A stretch of 64,000 bases of DNA from Galaxea fascicularis (lineage: Eukaryota; Cnidaria; Anthozoa; Scleractinia; Euphylliidae): positions 2,473,001 through 2,537,000 of the forward strand of contig OX419345.1 of the NCBI GenBank assembly GCA_948470475.1, given 5' to 3'. Position 1 is the stretch's first letter. Each line of letters opens with the position of its first letter. Both the position numbers and the translations under genes were made by a program. Of this stretch, positions 38,001 through 49,200 are shown piece after piece. Below the pieces are notes generated by a model, which saw only the letters and a list, made by a program, of their open reading frames with translations, ran no database searches and was not told the origin of the DNA.

Positions 38001-40481
38001 AGGACACACAGTGGAGTAAAGTTTAAGAAATAAAACGGAGGGAGAAACCATATTCGAATTAACGACCTCGCGAGAGTTCAATTCAACGAGAATGTGAAAA
38101 AGTGATAATTACAAACAACTTTTCGATACTTTATTGGTGACTGAAATAATAAATTCAGTTCCTTGTTAACTGATCAGTGCAGTGACAAAAAAGGGAAAAT
38201 ATGCAAAGGTCGTATAACCCAAGTTTATCAACCGGTGAAATCTAAGTCCTTAGATACATATCACAGTCATGCTGTTCGGGTATCTCTGAAAGCACTCGAG
38301 ATTAAAAAATAAGATGCTTAAGTGGACTGAAAACGAGCAGAATTACATGAAAGAACTGTTTGACAGCTTTACTTTAATACTCGAACTTAACAAAATACTC
38401 AAACTTCAGAACCATCCAACATAAACCACGGATTGATTCAGGGATAGAGCCGGTTAAATAAATACGAACTGAGATAATCGGTGTAAAGAAAGCGAACGTT
38501 TTGCATGCCAACAACATATATATGTACCCTTACTTTCTCTTCGCCGCGATTCACCACCTTAATCGTCCCCGACTTTCTCTGTCCGACCTCGTAGCTTAGT
38601 CGGCAGAGCAACGGTAGATCTAATCCGGAGGTCGTGGGTTCGATTCCCACCGAGGTCATAAGAATTTTTTCTTTGCCTCGTGTGGCTCCCTGATACCCTT
38701 TACTAGGGCTAACGCCCAGTGGGTTCTTCATGGGTTTCCATTAGCACTTTAATTTACACTTCAGAGTTAATTCTCTGTTCCACCACTTGTATGTCTTTTG
38801 AGTCCTACGTTTGTGAACACAATATACCTGTGATAACGCTTTTCCTTCTCTTGCCTTCAGTTTGGTCGTGTCCACTTCAATTTTTTGCAGTTTTTTCAGC
38901 AATGCGAAAGCAGCATCTGTTTTCTTCTTAAGAGCTTCTGGGGAGGGGTCGTAAGGAAAATATCTGTAGAGAGGATAGCTAATCAGCATGTGTATTGAAC
39001 CGTTCGCACGGAGCATTCCTCGACTTTCTACGCCTTTCTCCCATTTCCTACTTTTTCCTATTTCTTTGATGGTGGTCGGATAGTTAAACGACACGCTGTA
39101 CTAATCATTTTTTTCGGAGCTACAAACGCGTGACCTAGGCTGCGATTTAGTTATCTATGGGGTCTAGCGCGAGATTTATTCCTCTTCGCTCGCGGGGCGA
39201 GAAAAAAAAAACAGTATTTGACTGTATTCAAACGTTTTGAGACACAGCATGGTTATCGACCATGCATAGTTCCACCCCCCCCCCCCCCCCCAATAAAGTT
39301 GATTTCCGTATGAATTTGCTCACGAGACGTCATATGTATTTATTGCCTGAGGATGCGAAAAGCTGACCGTGTTCCCGAGAGCTCACACCATTTCTTTCCT
39401 TCTGCGTACTGCCTCTGACCCAATCTTACCACCAGGCCTCTCTCATGGCGATCGATATTCCCGACATTTGCAACTTGCATTTCAACACTTGCCTATCGGC
39501 CATTTTAATCTGTTTTTCCAGAGATTTATCTAGTTCTCTGTTTTCCCGAAGATTCTAAAGTTAGATCAAATAAAATCGTATTTGGAGCAAAAAATTCTAA
39601 GGCCATTTATTCTACATCCTCTTGGCATGGAATTGGGAAAGCAGCATGTCATTAATCGTCTTTAAAACGTCACCAAATTGTCATCACAACACTGCATGAA
39701 ATTTTCTTCCAGAGAAAACGTGAGGCAAATTTGAAGACGGCAACGTTGACAGAAAGGATACGACTTGCGCCAAAGAATTCCAAGTTTTCAACCAAATTCG
39801 ACATGTGTTCTTCCTCGTTTGGAACAAGTACATTTACTTAACCCCACCACAACAGACATTTTAATAAAGATATCGAGTTATAATTGGATTTCAACAGGGA
39901 ACAAGAGAGTCAATGAGCTTTCACAGTCACAAATCATGAGGGGAATAATATTTCCTGTATTTCATTTTACCGATCTGGCAAACAGCATGCAAAACTTTGA
40001 AATCGATTACCGTACCTTGCGACTGCTCACCAAAAGCTCATTTTAACCCGATCAGATTTAGACCTCGTATTATCAGTTGTCCCACTAAACCTAAAGAGCA
40101 GTGATTATGAACTACATCGACCTCACACCTGGTTTTGACATATTCAACAATTTCTTCCCTTTGTAGATCTGGCATCCATGCAATGTTGTCAGGGTTGTGT
40201 TCAAAATACGAGCTTTTAACTTCCTCCAGCAACCCAGGTAAACCCACACGAACTGCTTCGACGGAGAAAGCGCACGATTGTCCAACCTTTGATACAATGC
40301 GCCTCGCCAGCGATGGGGACTCCCTCGTGCAGTTTTCATCAGCCGCATGAAGCCTTACGGATCCTATAATAACCAACACTACACCGATTAAAACACAAAG
40401 CAAGCCAAGCATTAACAGCACAGTGTTAGTGCAGATGGGAGAGTCTTCTTCACGACTGTTTCTGTGGTAAGATACAGCCAT
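32044..40481 (-). CDS. Membrane-anchored DUF885-family metallopeptidase-like protein
   Basis: Eight exons on the minus strand: 40129-40481 (ATG), 38828-38963, 37696-37916, 36237-36828, 35076-35564 (490 bp as 35076-35565), 34396-34574, 33782-33840 and 32044-32440 (stop). They sum to 2427 bases, 808 aa, with all phases matching. Residues 20-42 form one hydrophobic segment after a short polar N-terminus, predicting a type II membrane protein with an extracellular or luminal catalytic part. The DUF885 hallmark HESRPGHHTQ is at 586-595 and QEGWALYAE at 624-632; in this family the His/Glu motif and the downstream Glu are thought to bind a metal. The family is abundant in bacteria and many invertebrates; substrates are poorly known, and amino- or carboxypeptidase activity is only inferred. 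The acceptor of the fourth exon touches a transposon (36834-37135). Near-full length; no break seen. Confidence 0.93.
34880..34995. repeat. CAT/CGT trinucleotide microsatellite
   Basis: Imperfect CAT, CAC and CGT triplets in the intron between DUF885 exons five and six. It creates a His-rich open frame that is not a gene. Confidence 0.8.
36834..37135. mobile_element. MITE flanked by TTAA at a DUF885 splice acceptor
   Basis: A 302-bp element with inverted ends of about 27 bp (GCCCCGGCTAAACGATCAAA and its complement TTTGATCGTTTAGCCGGGGC) and a TTAA on each side (36830-36833, 37136-37139), as in piggyBac-type insertions. It has no coding capacity. Its left end directly supplies the intron sequence next to the acceptor of the fourth DUF885 exon. 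Confidence 0.8.
38584..38745 (+). mobile_element. tRNA-derived SINE
   Basis: The head resembles a tRNA: GACCTCG at 38585-38591 can pair with CGAGGTC at 38652-38658. An A box TAGCTTAGTCGG is at 38592-38603 and a B box GGTTCGATTCC at 38637-38647. The anticodon arm pairs only poorly. A non-tRNA tail follows, including CTAGGGCTAACGCCCAGTGG. These are internal RNA polymerase III promoter elements of a SINE, not a functional tRNA. It lies in a DUF885 intron (37917-38827). Confidence 0.75.
39273..39292. repeat. Poly-C run
   Basis: A C homopolymer of about 19-20 bases in the first DUF885 intron. It is prone to sequencing and assembly error. Confidence 0.8.
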
Positions 40482-41672
40482 TGTTGTTATCCCCAGTTAT
40501 TCAGATCACACTATTGACACTACTGACTACACCGTCCTTTGTGGCTGTAAAACGAGACAATGACACTTTTCTTGACAAGGTTATGTCAACAGATGTGTCA
40601 ACTGTCTGTCTGGGAAAACTATCACAGTGAGCGTGTGAAAATCTCAAACGGGTCACAACAGCATATTCCCACTCAATCTTTTTGTTTTCTTCTTCTCCCT
40701 CTCAAGCATAATCAACAAGAAACTAACATGCAACTACACATGAAAATCTCCTGCGTCATATCTGCGACGGTGCGCAACCTCGTTCCCGTCTCCCTGCGAA
40801 CGAGGTTGCAACTGTACTGGGAGTCCGGCAAAATGAAATAATTCCCGAACAGCAGAAAAAAGAACGGAAATTAATTAGATACTATAACCCATTGTATTAT
40901 TCGTAGGGTAACTAGGCTAATTTCGAACGGAAGTTGGAGCACGAGAAAGAAAAAGATCAGACTGCAACGGAAATCGATCGAGAGCTAACTTTGACGTGAT
41001 CGCTAGTTACTTAGCGCGATTGCACGTTATTACGGTGATTGGCCAAGCAGTTTTAGAGACCATCCGGCCTTTCTGGGTTTTATATAAAACGTACCCATAT
41101 ATATATATATATATACTTTTCTCGTTTACTGGGTAACAGCTATGTTTTCCGCGTCATTCTGCGGCCCGAACGCGCTGATCCGTTAATTTTTTTTCTCCTA
41201 AATCTCGGCCTTGTTTCTATGTAATTGGTTGTATCACTTCGAGTTCTGGAGAATATCTCAGGACTATTTGGTTTACTTACTGAGTGAAACAGACGCCTGC
41301 CAAGAAAAAGAAAAAACTGACAGAAATAAAGTGAAATGCCAGTGTTTTTCTTTCATTTTATAGCTTGCTTTCATAAAGCACCAGCCTTAGTTAGCCTTTA
41401 TTTTTGCTGGTACTTAAGTGCTGAAAAAACAAAAATAAACACAAAAATTAGTTTGTTAGCCATTAGTATTGAAAACATCGTCCTCTGTTATGTCAGGTAG
41501 TTGAGGTATCTCTCAACAGGCGGGAATGGAATTCATTCACGTTCAGGCTTTATTAAGGCTGGGGAGCACATGACAGGAAAGATTCAGTAAGTTTCAAAAG
41601 TTTTTCAGGACTGTGTTAAAACTTTCCATCAGATAAAAGCTTGTGAATCACGAAAATGATCCTTGATTGGAA
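40482..41672. other. DUF885 upstream flank
   Basis: About 1.2 kb with no coding exon. It includes a 12-bp perfect hairpin (GCAACCTCGTTC at 40774-40785, inverted at 40798-40809) and an AT dinucleotide run at about 41097-41116. It should contain the DUF885 promoter; no core motif is convincing. Confidence 0.45.
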
Positions 41673-42184
41673 CTAAATTATTAAGACGTGCGATACCAAG
41701 CCTTTAAGAAACATGTCTGGCTGTAGGTTTTTTATCCGCTTTTCCAGGAGCGCTGGCTTTTCTAATCTTAGTGTCGATATCGAGAATGCATTAACACTCA
41801 CTTGGGTATATGGTCCCCGTGTACGCACTCTTGGCCGAGAGTTAAAGCCAGATAGCTCCTTAAACGTGTCTCTGCGAAATAAGTTAAGTTAATTTCTATT
41901 TTAAACAATGAGAGGATCCAAATGAAACATAATTTGACTTACTCCTGCCACGCGGGTAATTCAGCTACCACATGATGCGGTTTCCATCCATTTTTGCTAA
42001 TTGTCGAGACCGTTAACACCCTGCGCATGAATCTGAGCCAATTCAAAGCTTTGCCAGTTTTGAAATTAGCGACATGTGGAGCGCAGAAAAAGGGAGACTG
42101 GTGAGAGCCGGTCTCAGGTCCCGATTTTTTCTGCGGGTTTGTACAGCGGTACGCGAAGTTAATAGCCCTTTCACAAGACATCAC
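41673..42184 (-). CDS. Possible small gene of unknown function
   Basis: A three-exon chain on the minus strand: 41943-42184 (from an ATG at 42184; the coding part may start at an internal acceptor), 41802-41871 and 41673-41756 (stop TAG at 41673-41675). Donors are good (GA|GTAAGT, CAA|GTGAGT) and phases match. The encoded protein includes NGWKPHHVVAELPAWQE, then DTFKELSGFNSRPRVRTRGP, then PALLEKRIKNLQPDMFLKG, which reads like real protein. The acceptor of the last exon has no good polypyrimidine tract, and an alternative one five bases upstream changes the frame. I recognise no domain. More exons may lie upstream. Confidence 0.35.
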
Positions 42185-43205
42185 ATCGAGGCTCTGGGGA
42201 AAACTCCGACAAATCCTTTATTTTATTCCTCGGAGCCTCGAAGTCATATTTATTGCTTCAAGTTGAATCTTAATATATCGAAATTGGGACAGGCTGGCGG
42301 CGTCTAGCGAAATTTCTCTGACTCTTGCCAGTATTGTGACCTTTTTGTACAGGTCATCTCAGCTACAACGGCTACTTTCGGAACCTGAGCACGGGGATTT
42401 TTTGGGAGTGGAGGTGGATTTGAAAGGTGGGGGAAGGTGCGCCCGCACCACTTTAACAAAACAACGCAGTGCGTGACAATCGCTAGAAACCAGAAAAGAA
42501 AGGAATGGGGACGCGTGATACTTCAGGAGAACACCAGAAACATAAAATAAAAAAGAACGACGGGTTCGCAGTGTGATATTAACCCAACCTGCGACGTCTT
42601 AAATGCATTTTATTTGTAAGACGCCAACCTTCAACAGCTCACGAATGATAATGACTCAAGCATGAATCTCCAAAGTGAACCGTCAAAAAACTGTTGCATG
42701 TCAACGCCCAGCAAGGGCGTCAAATTTGTTGAAATATTTACAAACTAAATGATGAAGGTCAATAAATTTTTATACTTGAATCTCATTTTCTGTTTTCATT
42801 TGCCGGTTTGCTGCTGTTGCTGTTTTACCTGTGGATGGCAAACCTTGGTGCGTCGGTTATCCACAGGACGTTTCACGAAAACCAAGACTAAACCGTGGAA
42901 TGAAGGTTTCCAAAACTTATTCTAGTTTGGGAGTAAGAAATACCTTAAGTTATACGGGGACAAATCTCCTTCGCAGCCGGCTTTTGGGGATGTCACTTAA
43001 CGTTCCCCCAAAGAAACGGAATATAGTCTTGCACCCCCACGTTTGCGAAGAAAGAAGAAAACACCTATAACAATTGATGGTAAGCTTGGATAAGTTTATC
43101 TAGCTTAGAATGATCAGAGAACGTGAGGAGTGTCCGGGTGTGAATGTCGTTTAGAGAAAATTAAAACTCTCTCTGTACAACTGCATACATTAAAATACTA
43201 TAATA
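42185..43205. other. Region downstream of PPM1G
   Basis: About 1 kb between the possible small gene and the PPM1G stop codon. It would include the PPM1G 3' UTR. No clear minus-strand AATAAA and no convincing exon is visible. Confidence 0.4.
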
Positions 43206-46200
43206 TTAAGAGTCATCTGCTTTGGTCCGCTTGTCTGCCGGTTTTTCGTCTTCTTGTACTTTTCGTTTCTTGTTGTTGTTCTCCGCTGCATTGGAAGCAG
43301 AATTAAACACTACAACGATGGTGGTCATGTTGTCGCAACCTGAACCATCTCCGCTCGTGTCTGGTGCTAAACAGGCATCTAACAACTGCAAAAAACAGTG
43401 AATTAACCCTTCAAGCCCTGACATCAACAAGCATATTCTCTTAACCGGTCTTTTCAGATTTTGCCTACTACAAGTTCAGAGAATTTGGTTAAACATCAAG
43501 ATATGTTTGATGATCATGCCCTTTATTCTCATAACCTGTGTGTTAGCTAAAATGGTGACACTGTAAGGAGAAAGTAGACTCTGGTCACTGTTGGAGCTAA
43601 AAGAATTAAGACGACTTTCACTTCAAAATACAAGATTTTGTACTAACAAAAGCAAATGGTTAAGCGAACTGGAAATTGTACAATTATGATTGCTTGGCCA
43701 TGCTTGGCAAAACACAAACGCCGACGCAAGAAGATGAAATTTTTAATCTCTATACACTTCCTTACGACTGGCTTACAGACGCATTTTCATTTCAAGCAAG
43801 AACAGCGCTAACATACGCTAAGTGAAGCATGGCCTGTCCACCATATTGGAGGACCACTTCACACGCATGCGTGTATGGTATTTCTTGCATGCATGCAGCC
43901 GCATTGCTCAAGCGTTTGTGCATGCTTAATGTTTGTGTTAGCTTCGAACGTGTGAACCCAGCCTTCAACCTGCTACTTTTTGTTCATTTGGTTACTGTTC
44001 GCGTGCGTTTGGGATGTGAACAAGGCCGCTCTCTGTTCCGTTTTGGGAAAACGTCGAGACAAAAACAAGGAACAGAGAGCGGGGTCAACTCTATTCTGTA
44101 AAGTGAACTATGTACTTAATGCTACTAACACAAGACGGATGGATAATGAGATGTGAAGATTTAAGAACGGGCGTTTGCGAATAGCATTTGAGCTTAGTGA
44201 TTCCAAAGCAGATTAAGCTGATCGATAAAAACATTAACCATGGTTTTTTGTCTTTTTTTTAAGCATTTGTTAAAGCTTAATCGAAGTTCCAGCTTGAAAT
44301 TTGTCAATTGAAAGGCAGTATTACCATATGAGGTTTTCAATCGGAATTCGCAAGTTTGGAATCGAAATTCAAAATTAGATGAATGCATTCTATCGGAAGA
44401 ATAATGCGATAGCGAAACATAATTCGTCTGAGTAGCTTTTCTCGCATTATCGTTATCAATTGCTTATTCGTCTTTTAAGAATATTAAAGTATTGAGAATG
44501 ACCCTGAATTTGATAGGCCGATTACATGAGCCAGGCTGGCTCGGTTTGCCGTGCTACCAACACGTCATCTAAACACGCCAAAAACAAAACTTTCCCGACT
44601 ACTACTGTACACTTAATGACTGGTCCCTTGGGGAACAGCGAATTTTGTTTGAGATTCTCAGGAAACAAAACGAAACGATTGGATAATGGATAATTGGGGA
44701 CGTGTGTTTCGTTATCCATTATCCATCCATTATTCCACACGTCCCCAAGGGACCAGTCATTAAGTGACTTGTTATATGGCAAAACAAATGGCTCAAACCG
44801 ATGGAAAACAAAAACAGAAGCAAATTTTGAAAAACGCACTGAGATTCCAGCGACAACATCAAGCCACCTTCAACTGCACGCTCTGATCACGTGCGACAGC
44901 GGTCAACATTTCGCGGGTAACAGTGAACTCTTTCCCTTTTGACGCAGAGTTGAAAACTAATTTTTGCAGCACTCGCCATCTGGGCGAGTGAAGTTCAAAT
45001 TGCACTCTACGATTTCCACTCGCCCCACGGTCTTGACACTCGCATTGGCGAGTGGGCGAGCGCTAAATAAAAGCCCTGTTGACGTCATAGTTTTAGCGAT
45101 GTTGGTCGTTCATGTCGTTTGGCGGTGAACAGTTTCATTGTTAGATGTCATGTGACCATGAACTAGCCAATAAATGGGCCAGCTATATAACAATGACAAG
45201 TATGTCAGACCGGTACAACCATTTTTTGTTTCCTCTTGTAACTATATTCCGCCAGAATCCCGGTTCAGCAGGACCGAAATGGTGGTGTGACTACCGGTGC
45301 TGAGATTTTTCCATGTCAACCTTTCACTGAGACAGGAATTTCTCGCGACTAAATTCCTCAGAGCAAGAGAGCCCATTGTTCACTGGTCATCCTCTTTCTA
45401 AGTAACACTGATGTAATATTTTTCCGAGCCGATATTCAGTCCCGAGGGATGAACCCGACCCAGCTCGGCTCGTGTAATATCGTGTTTGCAAAAAGTTATC
45501 GTGTGTTTGCTTCACAAAATCCCGTTACGAACATGCTCGATAGAACCCTTTTAGCGACCTTCACAAACGAGAACTTGAATCGGACGAACCGTGTCTCAGA
45601 GAATCAGTGATAGATTTACCTCTTCACAAATTCCTGCGAGGTTGAGATCTTCGTTCTTTCTCTGTTCTCGAAGTCTGTCAGCTACAAAGTCAACTACTTC
45701 TTGACTTCCTTTCACGTTCCTGTTAAATAAAACGTGAAGTCATTTCTGTAAAAGAACAACTGATAATCATATAACACGGTCATATCACGGTTTATAATCC
45801 ACTTAATATTTTCGCTCGCACGCGATTGGTCTTAACACCAACATCACGTGACTGAAGATGTCCCAGCTAAAACTGGGGAACATCCCGGATTTGGGGAATA
45901 TCACAGGCTGTAATATTCCCCAAATGCGTGTTGCGAAAAATATTTGACTGATACTATACACAATAGCCTCCATTCGGCTTAAAAATTATGCTCAGGTATT
46001 TGTCCTAGGACATCATCTGTTCCGAGAAGCGAACAGTTTTCCAAGAGCGAAGGAAGAGGATTTTGTGAGCGCCAAATTGAGACTATTTTTTATTTATGAA
46101 AGTAGAACATTCGTGCATTTCCGAAACCGACAACTTAGTAAGGCATTATTCTGAATGTCTGCTAGGGAAATTTTTGCGAATTTTAGTAAACTGCTTGGCG

Positions 46201-49200
46201 TTAGCCTGGGTTTTACTCACCATATTCCATCGCAAGCAATGACCATAAACTCGTCAGCTCTGCGAAAAATACATTTGTATTTGACAGTTACTCCAGCACA
46301 AAACACAAAAAGCTGTAAAGGGACATCACTATAATTAGCGATCTGTGTCTCTCTCTCTCGTTCTCTCCCTCCAACAACCATCTTGATTTGATTTAAGCTG
46401 ATTTGGAGTTAATTTGATTTTCTCTCTAAAACAGTCTCTCATAGCGATCGAATGACAGACAAATCAAGATTAAAAAAACTCCTAATGAACCCCTGGTGAC
46501 ACTTTTCCGCATCACGTCGTTGTAAAGGCTAAGTGAACGTACTTTCTAACGTAACCATTTGACCTACAACTTTTACCAATTTTAAGTTTGACTTACTCTG
46601 TTAGTTGTGTTTGTTTGACATCAGGTACAGCGGTGATCTGTTGTTCATGCGCAGAAAGCTCGGACTGTAGTTTATAGCTATGATCACCTAGAAATTAAAA
46701 AAACAACTTAATTCTTGACCACTAAAAGATCAGTGGTGCTAAAACGTTTAAACAGTTGCAGATGCTCTATAACTCAAGACGGTTCTCCCTTTTCAACTAA
46801 GGCGCAAGGCACAATTATTGGTGTTCATAATATTGACGGCGACGTATTAGCAATGGGACTTTGCATTGACCAGCCAATTCGAGCGTCCAACAAGGCGTTC
46901 TGTACAAGTATTCCGTCACTGAAACTTTCGCGGTTTCACGAATAAAACTGCTAACTAATAGAAATAGTAAAACCTTTATTTAAACACGATAAGAATTTAA
47001 GCTTTGCAGCTTGTGGGGTCACGCATAAATAGATAAATAAATAGACAGAAACTTAAAACCTACTTTTGTGTACAAACAACGAAATGCTTTTTATAAGAAA
47101 CTTAAAGCCAAATCTGAACGTGCAATCAGACTCTATTCGAGCCATGGTATTTGTGTAATTTTCGCACCCCGTTATGTTAATTTTCGCGCCAAGATCGCTT
47201 TAAATGCTGTTTTTTGCATGGTCTGGTACATAGTTTCCTTGACAATGGAGTCTTGATCACTGACTCCGAAACATCGGTTTTTATCGTTCCTTTTTGCTGT
47301 TGTATGAATAAAAGATGCTATCTCATTAATACTCAAAGCTTTACATTTTACTCAACATTATGGCATTTCACTGGTTTGGTGCCACGAAAAATGCAATATC
47401 GCGAGTAAAGGTTGTCAATCGACCTCACTATTGATCATTAACGGTGAATTAATTTATGCTTTTTAAAGAATCGAATCACAAGACAAACGAGGAGAAAATT
47501 CCCTCGTATGCTTACATTTTTTCACGCCATACCTAACGCTCTTGATAGATTAAGCCCACCATTGACTCTTCCTTCGCAAGTAACTTTTCCGCCAGCCTTG
47601 TGGATTCTATTAAGCTCCAGCTCGTCATCTGGTTTGTGGTCCACGGACATTTCCAGTGCAATACCGTTACGACATAACACACACCGGGAATCACCAACAT
47701 TCGCGACCGTTAGGTAATTCTCCCGTAACAAGGCAACTATAGCCGTGGTCCCACTGTCATAACCAACCTATAAAGAAAAAAGGCCAAACCACAAAGGATT
47801 TTTTTAAGTAACGATTTTTCGAAAACAATAAAAAAATTTAACGTTTTTACCAAGAGTGACCAGAATCTTAGTTCTCCTTACGATATCCCTACCACATCGA
47901 ACATGATCAGGATTGACGAATTTAAAACGTCCAATATTATTGATGGAAATTCTCCTTATACGTATCATGAGATACGTAAGAATATTTAGTGAGAAAACGC
48001 ATTTTGATCTTAGGGCATCTTAGGACTCAAATCGGTCAAAATCGCACGGAAGAGAGAATTCGAAAAGAAGAGAGCAAAGGGAAAAAAAGCTTTAGCATCA
48101 CTCAGCATAGTTCAGTTTCAACTGGCGACCGTGTAAAAGCACAGTTTTTGGACGAGAAAACAGGGTGAAGCGCGCAAGCTGGGGACGGCGAGAAGCGTCT
48201 TTTTCAACAGTCCTGTAAATTCAATAGAAGTGCATTCCTTTGCAGTTAAGGGTAATTCTTTCAAGCTGTGTACCGTGCTTGAATACTGTTGTGAGGTATG
48301 CTCTAATTAGTAGGTCTGCATCTGCGTTTCATTATTTGATTGGTCACATGTTAAGTATACGCGAATAGGCCATATTCGTATTCTCGGTATTGAACTGGAT
48401 CTAGCATGAAGTGGAGGCTCTTGCGGGGGAATCTTTTCATATGTAAATGTATTCCCCCGCAAGAGCCTCTACTTCATGCTAGGTCCAGTTCAATACCGAG
48501 AATACGAATATGGCCTATTATTAGCTTTCGCCATTTACTTTTAATTATTGATTGTATTGTACATGTGCTTCCTCACCATCTGGAAGTCGTTTAGAGTAAC
48601 TGTGACCCCCAGTAAAACAGCCCGAAAAAATTGAACAACTGCATGAAAAACCAGATTAATTTACCGTCCGGCTTGTTTTGACACGCAGTCTGGAATGCGT
48701 AAGCAAATCATAGCTTATATTTGTGCAGTTTGACTTCATTTTGTAACTTATAAAGTACCTCACGAAAGTAATCCGCTTTCTCTCTTCATACATGCGGCGT
48801 TCACGGTCAACATTTAGAGGACATTCGCGAATAATTCACGCAATTATTGAAACGCACTAAACAGTCTGACGGTGAAACTGGGACCTCAAAAATGTATTGC
48901 CCCCCCTGGCGGAAAAAGTTCCATTATCAAACTATAGCACAAATCACAGGTAAACTTCCCATAGATTTTTACCAAATGAGTCAAATTGTAGATTTACCTC
49001 GTCTGAGGTTTGAATCGGCATTTCATTATCATCATCATCCTCGTCGTCATCATCATCACCATCTTCGTCATCATCGTCATCATCACCATCGTCTTCTTCT
49101 TCCTCCTCGCGTCCCTCATCATCTTCATTATCGTTAGCTTCATCTTCACGACCTTTCTCATCATTTGTATCTTTCCCAACCTTCACTTGTCGTGCTTCAG

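Noticed and set aside
38585..38658. A functional tRNA gene
   Set aside because: Acceptor stem and A/B boxes are present, but the anticodon arm pairs poorly, the following sequence is a SINE tail, and it lies within an intron.
38438..38731. Minus-strand frame containing SVGIEPTTSGLDLPLLCRLS
   Set aside because: This is the antisense reading of the tRNA-derived SINE at 38584-38745, a common false protein in repeat-rich genomes.
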